This document shows positions 18,944 through 27,248 of a stretch of DNA of 64,000 nucleotides, in pieces. Under the pieces are notes generated by a model. That model was not told the origin of the DNA. It saw only the letters and a program-made list of their open reading frames with translations, and did not search any database. This DNA comes from J014 sp964486055 (lineage in GTDB: Bacteria; Acidobacteriota; Blastocatellia; Pyrinomonadales; Pyrinomonadaceae). Every line of letters starts with the position of its first letter. The stretch's first letter is position 1. The position numbers and the translations under genes were made by a program. The DNA lies in assembly GCA_964486055.1 (NCBI GenBank), contig CAZALE010000001.1, positions 248,001 through 312,000 of the forward strand, read 5' to 3'.

Positions 18944-18989
18944 TTTTTAAATTTATTCAAAAGCTTTAAGAATTCAAAGGATTGATAGA

Positions 18990-19709
18990 CTATAAAGTTT
19001 CAGAGAACCCTTTTTCATAAATTATGTAAAGGCCTAGAAGGATGCTGAAGGTGCCAGCTAAAGCCTGAAGTATTTTATTTAATCTGATCATATTAGAGGA
19101 GAGAGTAAATGGTAGGCTTATTATAAGGCTCATCAGCATCATGCCACCGATTGAGCCTATTCCAAAAACCAAAATATAAAGCATTCCTAGAAGTTTAGAG
19201 TTAATAGTTGGTATGACTATGAGCATCAAGCCAGCGCTACCGGCCAATCCATGCACTAAACCTATAAAAAATGAGCGAGGGCTAAGATTGAGTCCGTGGT
19301 GCGTATGTGCTAAATCTTTTTCTTGTTCATGGTGAATGTGGGGATGTGCGTGCGAGTGCTCACCGTGAGAATGAACATGAAAGTGGAATTTCTCGCTGAG
19401 AAGAATTTTTCTGAACACATTTAATCCCAGAAATAAAAGCATAATCCCAACACACAGCTCAAAGATACTCTCAGCCCTCTCGCTTATCTGGAAATTCAGA
19501 AATAAAACAAATAAACCGGCAAGAGTAAGTGAAAATGTATGACCTAAGCCCCATAACCCACCGATCAAGGCCGAGCTCATAATTCCTTTCTTTTCGGCTA
19601 CTATTGTGCCAATTGCTGCTAGATGGTCTGCATCAGTAGCGTGCTTTAGCCCTATTATGAATCCATAGAGCAGAATTAGAGAATTCGAAATAAAAACAGA
19701 TTCAGCCAT
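18990..19709 (-). CDS. Nickel/cobalt permease with His-rich loop
   Basis: This 239-residue membrane protein has about six to seven hydrophobic segments. The family signature GLKHATDADHLAAI (an H-x4-D-H type motif) is near the N-terminus, as in NiCoT/UreH-type nickel or cobalt transporters. A second motif, LVHGLAGSAGLML, follows a cytoplasmic or periplasmic loop rich in histidine (about residues 110-145). The His-rich loop is probably a metal buffer. Start is ATG 19709; an in-frame TTG is 9 bp upstream. The upstream 275 bp hold a structured leader (19784-19867). No Ni-enzyme gene is nearby, so nickel versus cobalt is not settled. Confidence 0.85.
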   Translation of the reverse strand: MAESVFISNSLILLYGFIIGLKHATDADHLAAIGTIVAEKKGIMSSALIGGLWGLGHTFSLTLAGLFVLFLNFQISERAESIFELCVGIMLLFLGLNVFRKILLSEKFHFHVHSHGEHSHAHPHIHHEQEKDLAHTHHGLNLSPRSFFIGLVHGLAGSAGLMLIVIPTINSKLLGMLYILVFGIGSIGGMMLMSLIISLPFTLSSNMIRLNKILQALAGTFSILLGLYIIYEKGFSETL

Positions 19710-19783
19710 ACTCACCAATTATCGCAGTTTAATTTGCCCTTTTCAAAACTCACTAAAAAAGCGCTTCTAAAAATTTCAAAATA

Positions 19784-19813
19784 TAAGGCGCTATCGCTTT
19801 AGATAGCACCTTA
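19784..19813 (-). promoter_or_regulatory. Hairpin with U-rich tail in the Ni/Co permease leader (terminator or attenuator)
   Basis: Arms 19784-19795 and 19802-19813 form a 12-bp stem around a 6-base loop. On the minus strand the only non-Watson-Crick pair is G-U, and the stem is followed by a TATATTTT-rich stretch. It lies about 75 bp upstream of the permease ATG, in the right orientation to end or attenuate transcription of that gene. No minus-strand gene ends here, so a simple end-of-gene terminator is unlikely. Confidence 0.55.
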
Positions 19814-19820
19814 TTTCAGA

Positions 19821-19867
19821 GGCTTTAGGATTAGGGGAGAGTACGTGGTCATTGTATCCGTAAAGCC
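19821..19867 (-). ncRNA. Candidate structured 5'-leader element (unknown family)
   Basis: GGCTTTA (19821-19827) plus GGAT pairs with ATCC plus TAAAGCC (19861-19867) with one bulged base, giving an 11-bp stem around a loop of about 24 nt. It lies immediately upstream of the terminator-like hairpin in the same leader. A stable aptamer-like stem followed by a terminator is the layout of many riboswitches. I do not recognise cobalamin or NiCo riboswitch consensus pieces. It could instead act on the plus strand, upstream of lepA. Confidence 0.35.
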
Positions 19868-19993
19868 ATTTGTCAAATTAGCTTGCTTTGGGGTGTCTGC
19901 CTAACAGTTCGTTGTTATGTTTCTTTTGGATTCAAGCTTTATTAAAGAGATGAGATTTTGACACCGTTCTGCTAAATTATTCAATTAGGATTT

Positions 19994-21796
19994 ATGAATT
20001 CTAGGCAAATAAGGAACTTTTCAATTATTGCTCACATTGACCACGGTAAATCGACGCTCGCGGACAGAATTTTAGAGCTTACGGGCGCTGTTTCAGAGAG
20101 AGAAATGGAGGATCAATTATTGGATAACATGGAGTTAGAGCGCGAGCGTGGCATTACCATCAAAGCCCATGCTGTTAGATTAGAGTACAAGGCAAAAGAT
20201 GGGCAAACGTATATTTTAAATTTGATTGACACGCCAGGACATGTCGATTTTTCATACGAGGTCTCTCGTAGTCTCTCGGCATGTGAAGGAGCTTTGTTAG
20301 TGGTTGATGCCTCCCAAGGTGTCGAGGCTCAAACCCTCGCAAATGCTTATTTGGCAATAGAAAATGATTTAGAGTTGATACCAGTTTTGAATAAAATCGA
20401 CCTACCAAGTGCTGATCCAGAAAAGGTTAAAGAGCAAATTGAGACGATTATTGGCTTAGATGCAAGCGAGGCCATACTGACGAGTGCTAAAACTGGTTAT
20501 GGAGTTGAAAATGTATTGGAAGCAATCGTGAGAAAAATCCCAGCACCCAAGGGCGATCCTAATGCGCCATTAAAAGCCCTTATTTTCGACTCTTGGTATG
20601 ATTCGTACAGAGGAGTAATAGTGCTTTTTCGTGTCATAGATGGAACAATAAGGAAGGGAACAAAGATCAAACTTTTCAGCACTGGTAGAGAGTACATAGT
20701 TGAGACTCTAGGTGTAAATCGTCCAAGGCCAACACCGATCGAAGAGCTGGGTGTTGGAGAAGTAGGATTTCTAACTGCATCAATAAAAACAGTTGCCGAT
20801 GTCAAAATAGGAGACACTATAACAGAAGCAGCTAGGCCGACTGCAGAGCCATTCCCAGGTTTTCAACAAATAAAGCCCATGGTATTTGCCGGTCTTTATC
20901 CAACTGACTCCTCACAATATGAGGATTTAAGAGATGCTATGGAAAAACTCAGGCTAAATGATGCTTCATTTTTCTATGAGCCGGAGTCTTCTACGGCTCT
21001 AGGATTTGGTTTTCGTTGCGGATTCTTGGGACTTTTGCATATGGAAATAATTCAAGAGCGCCTGGAGCGAGAATTTAATCTAGATCTGATAACTACCGCA
21101 CCTAACGTGAGATACCGTGTTACCACGACCAAAGGGGAGGTTTTAGAGATCGATAGTCCTGCACAAATGCCAGAAGCCGGAAAGATAGCAAAAATCGAAG
21201 AGCCTTACATAGAAGCTACAATTCTAACCAATGATGAATATATCGGTGGTATTCTATCGCTTTTAGAAGAGAAACGTGGAATTCAAAAGAAATTTGAGTA
21301 TGTTGCCGAGGGACGCATAATGCTAGTCTATGAACTACCACTTAATGAAATAGTTCTGGACTTTTATGACCGACTAAAGTCCGTTTCAAGGGGTTATGCC
21401 TCTTTTGATTATCATTTCTTAGGTTACAGGGAAGGTGATTTGGTAAAGTTGGACATATTAGTTTCTGGCGAGCCGGTCGATGCACTTTCCGTCATACTAC
21501 ATCGTTCAAATGCCTTCACTAAAGGAAGAGCTCTAGTCGCTAAAATGAAGGAGTTAATTCCACGACAGCTCTTTGAGGTCCCGATTCAAGCTGCTATAGG
21601 AAGTAAGATCATCGCACGTGAGACCGTTAAAGCTATAGGAAAGAACGTACTAGCAAAATGTTATGGTGGTGACGTTACGAGAAAGCGCAAACTACTTGAG
21701 AAGCAGAAAGAAGGGAAGAAGCGAATGAAAAAGGTTGGGCGCGTTGAAATACCTCAGGAGGCATTTTTAGCCGTCTTGAAGGTTCAGAATGAGTGA
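19994..21796 (+). CDS. lepA: Elongation factor 4 (LepA)
   Basis: This 600-residue translational GTPase has G1 IAHIDHGKST (about 12-21), G3 DTPGH and G4 NKID. It also has the LepA-specific C-terminal domain ending EKQKEGKKRMKKVGRVEIPQEAFLAVLK. LepA binds ribosomes and affects translocation and initiation. Length and domain order are normal. The first in-frame ATG is used; TAGGA lies only a few bases upstream. The last codons form the first half of a tandem repeat (21788-21858). Confidence 0.96.
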   Translation: MNSRQIRNFSIIAHIDHGKSTLADRILELTGAVSEREMEDQLLDNMELERERGITIKAHAVRLEYKAKDGQTYILNLIDTPGHVDFSYEVSRSLSACEGALLVVDASQGVEAQTLANAYLAIENDLELIPVLNKIDLPSADPEKVKEQIETIIGLDASEAILTSAKTGYGVENVLEAIVRKIPAPKGDPNAPLKALIFDSWYDSYRGVIVLFRVIDGTIRKGTKIKLFSTGREYIVETLGVNRPRPTPIEELGVGEVGFLTASIKTVADVKIGDTITEAARPTAEPFPGFQQIKPMVFAGLYPTDSSQYEDLRDAMEKLRLNDASFFYEPESSTALGFGFRCGFLGLLHMEIIQERLEREFNLDLITTAPNVRYRVTTTKGEVLEIDSPAQMPEAGKIAKIEEPYIEATILTNDEYIGGILSLLEEKRGIQKKFEYVAEGRIMLVYELPLNEIVLDFYDRLKSVSRGYASFDYHFLGYREGDLVKLDILVSGEPVDALSVILHRSNAFTKGRALVAKMKELIPRQLFEVPIQAAIGSKIIARETVKAIGKNVLAKCYGGDVTRKRKLLEKQKEGKKRMKKVGRVEIPQEAFLAVLKVQNE

Positions 21797-21858
21797 AAAC
21801 TTGGTTTCAAAAATGCGCACTTAAATGAGTGAATATTTAGTTTCAAAATGCGCACTTA
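21788..21858. repeat. Tandem 36/35-bp repeat across the lepA / M28 peptidase gene junction
   Basis: Unit 1 (21788-21823) and unit 2 (21824-21858) differ at only a few bases. Each begins AATGAGTGA and ends ATGCGCACTTA. Unit 1 contains the last codons and stop of lepA. Unit 2 ends in the TAA stop of the minus-strand peptidase gene. The repeat occupies the entire convergent intergenic space. Confidence 0.85.
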
Positions 21859-23214
21859 TCGGATGGGACGAGGAAAGCTTACGGGACTTTTATTGCCATC
21901 CTTATCGACTGCGCGGACACCAAAAAAATAATTATCCTTAGACATTCCCTTCATTACATAATTAGTCACGTTGCCGACAAAAATGGAGTGAGTCCAGACT
22001 GGTTCCGTGGTTTCGCGCCAAACGATTTCATAACCCTTTACATCCTGTTGCGTTGATGCTTCCCATTTCAATTCGGTGTCATTAGTAAGCTTTGCAGTTA
22101 CAATTCCGACGTTCCTGGGCTTAGCGGGAGCAAGAGCGAGTCTCGCCAGGGAAGCCAGATTGATCCTTGTGACATTGGCGACATACTCAAAATCGACGAA
22201 TTCAGGCGTGTCCCCATAAATTTTCCCACCAGATTCTACTCTCACATTTTGATGTTGATGATCATAATCTTCATTAGTCTCTGTAAATCTAACTGCGGGG
22301 AAACCTCTCTCGAGAAAAGGTATGTGATCGCCACCTCTTAAGTATCGGTCTCGCCGATAGATCATCAGTACAGAGAAATTCGGAGAGTAGATTTCTGCAG
22401 TTTCTCTTATGAAACGTGCAAGCTGTCGAGAAGGTGAATCATTTTCGCCACCTACACTTTTCCTAATGTTTGCTTCCACCTCGGTTTCATTAGATGGAAC
22501 ACCTTCAGAAAATACACGCACCGTTTGACGGTTCGGAGCATCTTTGAAGGTTGTCACGCCGCCGATTATATCGTTTGTGAACATTGCATCTATGTTCCAA
22601 TTAGCTTGTTTGGCTTTTTCGGCAAAGTAAGCCGCACCTAAAAGACCTTGCTCTTCACCAGCTACGGTTAAGAAAATAATTGTTGCATCAAATTTCCTCT
22701 TTGACATTATTCGCGTCATTTCGAGGACAGCAGCAACTCCAGACGCATCGTCATTAGCGCCTGGGGCATCGCAATTCCCATCCGCTGGATCGGCACACAT
22801 TGAATCATAATGAGCTGATACGATATATATCCTGTCAGGATCTGAAACTCCCTTCAGTCTCGCAAAAACATTCGTAATTGTCACTGGTTTAGGTATCCTT
22901 TTATTTTGGGTGGGTTCTTGTAGAAAAGATTGTTTTTCTACTTCCAGGCATCCACCGCATTCATTAGAGATTTTCTGAAATTCCTGGAAAATCCAATCTC
23001 TAGCTGCTCCAATTCCCCTTTGGGGGTTATCTTGCGCAGAATTTGTGTTTCTAGTGCCGAAGGAAACCAATTTTCTGATGTCGGCTTCAATTCTTTTGGC
23101 AGATATCTCCTTTAGCATTTGAGATATTAGTGGATTCGGTTTTTCTGTCTTGTCCTGACCGAGAATAATGATATTTGTGAAAAGAACTATTAGACTCAGA
23201 ACAATTACTCTCAT
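21856..23214 (-). CDS. Secreted M28-family zinc aminopeptidase with C-terminal FnIII-like domain
   Basis: This 452-residue protein has a short N-terminal signal peptide. Its M28 peptidase domain has metal ligands visible as SAHYDS (His, about 132), GANDDASG (Asp), GEEQGLLG (catalytic and bridging Glu), NDIIGG (Asp) and a late YDHQHQN (His). About 90 C-terminal residues (NVGIVTAKLTNDTELKWEAS...) resemble a fibronectin type III domain. It would release N-terminal amino acids outside the cytoplasm. AAGGAG lies 8 bp before the ATG. It starts 20 bp after xylH ends and may be cotranscribed with xylFGH, although the functions are unrelated. Confidence 0.88.
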   Translation of the reverse strand: MRVIVLSLIVLFTNIIILGQDKTEKPNPLISQMLKEISAKRIEADIRKLVSFGTRNTNSAQDNPQRGIGAARDWIFQEFQKISNECGGCLEVEKQSFLQEPTQNKRIPKPVTITNVFARLKGVSDPDRIYIVSAHYDSMCADPADGNCDAPGANDDASGVAAVLEMTRIMSKRKFDATIIFLTVAGEEQGLLGAAYFAEKAKQANWNIDAMFTNDIIGGVTTFKDAPNRQTVRVFSEGVPSNETEVEANIRKSVGGENDSPSRQLARFIRETAEIYSPNFSVLMIYRRDRYLRGGDHIPFLERGFPAVRFTETNEDYDHQHQNVRVESGGKIYGDTPEFVDFEYVANVTRINLASLARLALAPAKPRNVGIVTAKLTNDTELKWEASTQQDVKGYEIVWRETTEPVWTHSIFVGNVTNYVMKGMSKDNYFFGVRAVDKDGNKSPVSFPRPIR

Positions 23215-23234
23215 TTTTATCTCCTTAACGGATC

Positions 23235-24362
23235 TTAAGAATTTTTTCTACCAGCCATGTCAATTCCAACAGCTGCCACGAGAATCACTCCCTTTATTAT
23301 TTCTTGCACGTAATCACGCACGTTTGATAGAGACATGCCATTATCAAGGCTTGCCATTATCAGTGCACCTAAACAAGCTCCAAAGACCGTGCCTCGACCT
23401 CCTGCAAGAGAAGCTCCACCGATAACGCATGCCGCTATTGCCTCTAATTCCTTTAAAACTCCTGCATCTGGTGAGGCACTTGCCTGACGCGCAGTAAAAA
23501 TCACTGCAGCTATGCCGGTTAGTGCGCCGAGCAAAATATAAACTTTTACTATGTTTAATTTTATGTCAATACCGGAAAGTCTAGCGGCTTCCTTGTTGCC
23601 TCCGATTGCATAGAGATAGCGACCAAATACGGTCATTTTTGTTATGAATGTGCCCATTAAGCCAATCAGCAAGAAAATGAGCACAGGTATGGGAATTCCA
23701 TTTGCCAAATTCATCACGTACGTAAAAAGTAAAATTGCAAGAGCGATGAAAAGAAACTTTAGAAGCACTAAAAAATCTTTGCTATCTTTTTGTTTTGTGC
23801 CTTTCAAGCTTCTGTAGCCACTTACTAGCACTAAGGCAATGACGATAACGGATAAAGTCCATCCTAGATGAATTGGCAGATTAGCTTGACCTATGGATTT
23901 GAAGATTGAATCTGCGATAGGAACGGTCTCACCTTGAGATAAACCCTTTATAGCCCCTCTCCATGCCAGTAAACCACCTAGAGTAACTATGAACGCCGGG
24001 ATGTTAAGGTATGCAGTAAGTGCACCGTGTAATGCTCCAATTAGCATACAGATTAGAATACTGCATAAGATTGATGTGATGACGCCATAATCCCAATAAG
24101 TAAGGGCGATCGCAGCAACGCCGCCTGCTAACCCCAACACAGAGCCTATAGACAAATCGATTTGCCCAGCGGCAATTACCATCAACATACCAACAGCTAG
24201 TATCCCAGTTACGGAGGTCTGTAACATTAAGTTTGATAAATTTCGTGGAGTTAAAAATATACCATCAGTGTGCCAGTGAAAAAAAAGCCAGATAATCACC
24301 AAAATTGTTAGCATTGTATACGATCTCAACGCTGAGGTTTCAACTTTATAACGTGTTTCCAT
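23235..24362 (-). CDS. xylH: Xylose-type sugar ABC transporter permease
   Basis: This roughly 375-residue membrane protein of the BPD_transp_2 family has about ten hydrophobic helices. It carries the RbsC/XylH signatures GQIDLSIGSVLGLAG, NIPAFIVTLGGLLAWRG and ASLAGGRGTVFGACLGALI. Two copies would form the membrane channel for XylG and the XylF-bound sugar. I use ATG 24362, 17 bp inside the end of xylG, rather than the upstream TTG at 24377. Gene order F-G-H is the same as in E. coli. Confidence 0.88.
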   Translation of the reverse strand: METRYKVETSALRSYTMLTILVIIWLFFHWHTDGIFLTPRNLSNLMLQTSVTGILAVGMLMVIAAGQIDLSIGSVLGLAGGVAAIALTYWDYGVITSILCSILICMLIGALHGALTAYLNIPAFIVTLGGLLAWRGAIKGLSQGETVPIADSIFKSIGQANLPIHLGWTLSVIVIALVLVSGYRSLKGTKQKDSKDFLVLLKFLFIALAILLFTYVMNLANGIPIPVLIFLLIGLMGTFITKMTVFGRYLYAIGGNKEAARLSGIDIKLNIVKVYILLGALTGIAAVIFTARQASASPDAGVLKELEAIAACVIGGASLAGGRGTVFGACLGALIMASLDNGMSLSNVRDYVQEIIKGVILVAAVGIDMAGRKNS

Positions 24363-25863
24363 ATCCAGTAGCAGCAATCATTATTTTCTCAGCAGATGCC
24401 TCGAGTTTTGAAAGACAAGCGTTAAGCTTGCCTTCGTGTAGGACTAAAATCCTGTCCGATAATCCAAGAAGCTCGGGTAGCTCAGATGAAACCAAAAGAA
24501 TGGCTATACCTTCCTTAGCAAGTGTATCTATCTGAGAATAAATTTCTTGTTTAGCGCCGATGTCAATTCCGCGCGTTGGCTCATCCAACAGCAGAATTTT
24601 CGGTTTGGTAAGAAGCCATTTTCCTAAAACGACTTTTTGTTGATTACCACCAGATAGATTTGCAGTTATTGTTGATGCAGAAGATGCTTTTATCCTGAGA
24701 GACTGCATAAGCTTTTCAACGGTAGCCAGTTCGCGAACTCGATTTGTGAGGAATTTTCCACTAACAGTCTTAAGACTCGCTAGTGTTGAATTCTCTAAGA
24801 TATCTTTTTCGAGAATCAAGCCGTAGCGCTTTCTATCTTCAGTTACAAATCCTATTCCTACTTTGATAGCATCAATTGGAGATCTTATGTTTACCTGTTT
24901 TCCATCGATGAAGATTTTACCCGTTTTCTTACCTTGCCATGCACCAAAAATCGCCATTAGAAGCTCACTTCTTCCTGCGCCCATCAAGCCAGCAACGCCC
25001 AAAACTTCTCCTTCGAAAAGTGAAAAAGAGATGTTCTCTAACACCTTCTTATCCGGAATAAAAGCATCATAAAGACTTAGATTCTCGACTCTGAGCACTT
25101 CTCTCCCTGGTTGAGATGGGGCACGAGTGAAGATATTTTCAAGCGCTCTGCCAACCATTAAAGATATAACCTCATTTTTACTGAACTCGCCAGTTTTTTT
25201 TGTAGTAATCGTCTGTCCATCTCTTAATATCGTGATTCTGTCACTAATTGAAAAGACTTCATCCAATTTATGAGAAATATAAATCAATCCGACGCCTCGT
25301 GCCTTGAGTTTTTTTAGTATGTTGAAAAGATGCTCAGTTTCAGCCTCAGTTAATGCAGAGGTGGGCTCGTCTAAAACCAATATTCGAGCGTTTTTAGAGA
25401 GAGCCTTTGCGATTTCGACAAGTTGCTGTTTCCCAATAGTTAAGTCTCCTACGAGCGTTTGAGGACTTACCTCTAAGTGTAGCTCTTCGAGAAGCCCTTC
25501 AGTTTTTTCATTCATGAGGCGCCAATCAACAAGGCCGAATTTAGACGGGAAGTTACCTAAAAATATATTCTCGGCAATGCTCAACTCCTTGATTAGTGAG
25601 AGTTCTTGGAAAATGATAGCGATCCCAGCCAGTTCTGCATCCCGCACATTGTCGAACTTTTGTATCTGACCATCGATGAGAATTTCTCCCCGATATGATC
25701 CATACGGATAAACACCTGATAAAATTTTCATCAAAGTTGACTTACCAGCGCCATTTTCTCCAACAAGCGCGTGGCACTCACCCGCATGCAAATCAAAACT
25801 TACTGATTCTAGCGCTTTAACGCCGGGAAATTCCTTCGTTATATTCTGCATCTGTAGCAGCAT
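24346..25863 (-). CDS. xylG: Xylose-type sugar ABC transporter ATP-binding protein (two ABC domains)
   Basis: This 505-residue protein has duplicated ABC modules. Walker A is GENGAGKST in the first and a degenerate GLMGAGRSE in the second, as is normal for RbsA/XylG/MglA. Signature motifs are TIGKQQLVEIAKAL and LSGGNQQKVVLGKW; Walker B motifs are ILVLDEPTSAL and ILLLDEPTRGID. It would power import of a monosaccharide. The stop codon overlaps xylH, and the gene begins 3 bp after xylF ends. Confidence 0.92.
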   Translation of the reverse strand: MLLQMQNITKEFPGVKALESVSFDLHAGECHALVGENGAGKSTLMKILSGVYPYGSYRGEILIDGQIQKFDNVRDAELAGIAIIFQELSLIKELSIAENIFLGNFPSKFGLVDWRLMNEKTEGLLEELHLEVSPQTLVGDLTIGKQQLVEIAKALSKNARILVLDEPTSALTEAETEHLFNILKKLKARGVGLIYISHKLDEVFSISDRITILRDGQTITTKKTGEFSKNEVISLMVGRALENIFTRAPSQPGREVLRVENLSLYDAFIPDKKVLENISFSLFEGEVLGVAGLMGAGRSELLMAIFGAWQGKKTGKIFIDGKQVNIRSPIDAIKVGIGFVTEDRKRYGLILEKDILENSTLASLKTVSGKFLTNRVRELATVEKLMQSLRIKASSASTITANLSGGNQQKVVLGKWLLTKPKILLLDEPTRGIDIGAKQEIYSQIDTLAKEGIAILLVSSELPELLGLSDRILVLHEGKLNACLSKLEASAEKIMIAATGYGNTL

Positions 25864-25866
25864 AAA

Positions 25867-26910
25867 TTACCGCTTAGGTCTCTGATCTGGTGGGACATTC
25901 TCGTAGACTCTCTCGTAGTCTGCGTAACCATCCTTAATCACCGTGTCCATCAAATTGTCCTTATCGACTACATAAACATCCAGCAGAATCGCCGGGACTT
26001 CCTTCTTCAATGACTCATCTTTGAAAGGTTTAGCCTCAGACAAGGGTTCTTTTTTTGCAAGTTTTATGGCTGCATTGATGGCACCTTGCGCTAGAGGTAC
26101 GATTGGTTTGTATATGGTCATGGTCTGTTTACCTTCAGCTATTGCCCTTAAGGCTGAGATTTCAGCGTCTTGCCCTGTAACCAGAACTTTACCTGCGAGT
26201 CCGCGCTTTTCTAATGCCGCTATTACCCCGCTTGCCATTCCGTCGTTAGAGACGACGAAGGCTTGCACGTCATCCTTTGTTTGAGTTAACACATTCTCGG
26301 CGAATTTTAATGCCTCTTCAGGTTTCCAATCATTTATGAATTGCTCTGCTACTATTTTTATGTCATTTTTGTCGATTGCTGGTTGGAGAACAGCCATTTG
26401 CTCTCTTTTTATTATGTGGGCATTGTTATCAGTGAAACCGCCATAGACCATTACATAGTTACCCTTGGGAACCTTTTGCAGCGCATATTCAGCCATTTTT
26501 CTACCTATGACCGGTACTTGATGAGAGATGTACAAATCGATCAACTCCGAGCGAATTAAGCGATCGTAGCTTATAACTGGTACACCCTGAGCCTTAGCCT
26601 TTTCAACCAGTGAAGCCGCCTGCACGGCATCATGAGGAGCAATTATAAGTACATCTATGCCTTGAGTCAGCAGATTATCCACGTCATTTGATTGCCTGCC
26701 AGCGTCGTTATACGCAACGGTTATGCGACAATCGACTCCAATCTTCTTGCAATACTCATCAAATGCTGCCTTATCTCGTTGCCAGCGCTCTTCTTTCAAT
26801 GTTGCCATCGAGAAGCCTATTTTGATTTTTTTGTCCTGTTGCTGCTGTTGATTAGAACATCCTGATATAGCAACTATCAGAAAAAGTAAAAAGATAAATG
26901 TTTTCCGCAT
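25867..26910 (-). CDS. xylF: D-xylose-binding lipoprotein (XylF-like)
   Basis: This 347-residue periplasmic-binding protein has a lipoprotein signal MRKTFIFLLFLIVAISG-C at its start. The Q-rich linker then leads into a type 1 sugar-binding fold that follows E. coli XylF closely: ERWQRDKAAFDEYCKKIG near the N-terminus, VPVISYDRLI, ISYDRL-like hinge residues, VVSNDGMASG, VTGQDAE and MTIYKP. ATG 26910 is chosen over a TTG at 26970 because it starts the signal peptide. In a Gram-negative cell the lipid anchor would tether it to a membrane. No xylose isomerase or xylulokinase gene is in the window. Confidence 0.88.
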   Translation of the reverse strand: MRKTFIFLLFLIVAISGCSNQQQQQDKKIKIGFSMATLKEERWQRDKAAFDEYCKKIGVDCRITVAYNDAGRQSNDVDNLLTQGIDVLIIAPHDAVQAASLVEKAKAQGVPVISYDRLIRSELIDLYISHQVPVIGRKMAEYALQKVPKGNYVMVYGGFTDNNAHIIKREQMAVLQPAIDKNDIKIVAEQFINDWKPEEALKFAENVLTQTKDDVQAFVVSNDGMASGVIAALEKRGLAGKVLVTGQDAEISALRAIAEGKQTMTIYKPIVPLAQGAINAAIKLAKKEPLSEAKPFKDESLKKEVPAILLDVYVVDKDNLMDTVIKDGYADYERVYENVPPDQRPKR

Positions 26911-26960
26911 AAACTTAAACCATCCACTTGTAGCTATTTCGTGTTCTGATGACCGAATTA

Positions 26961-26989
26961 AATTAAACAAAAATTTCTTATGATGTCAA
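26961..26989 (-). promoter_or_regulatory. Sigma70-type promoter of xylFGH
   Basis: On the minus strand TTGACA (26984-26989) is separated by 17 bp from TTAATT (26961-26966). Transcription would start near 26953, about 43 bases before the xylF ATG. The -35 is perfect and the -10 weak, as is common at activator-dependent promoters. Confidence 0.55.
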
Positions 26990-27071
26990 AGTCGGGTGAT
27001 TACATATCTTTGCTCAAGTCGGGGTGAAATTGCCCATTTGAGGTAATTATCCCTTGAAATCTAGGCAATTT
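26989..27071. promoter_or_regulatory. Candidate operator repeats upstream of xylF
   Basis: Within the 338-bp region before xylF there is a direct repeat AAGTCGGGTGA/AAGTCGGGGTGA at 26989-26999 and 27016-27027, the first copy abutting the -35. Next comes an imperfect palindrome with perfect 8-bp outer arms AAATTGCC (27027-27034) and GGCAATTT (27064-27071) and partly matching inner arms. The rest, to 27248, holds nothing I can assign. Confidence 0.4.
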
Positions 27072-27248
27072 TATTTTTTTAAGGATTTGTAACTGGTTAG
27101 CTTCGGTATGATAAAAGCGAAAGAATTTTGTGAGAGAAACTCTAGGTAGATAAGATCGGCTGAAAGTAAAAGTAAAATTTCAGTTAAGATCCTAGATTCG
27201 CAATTACCACCGTAGATAAACTCATTTTTTCATTTCGTTAAATCGGAT

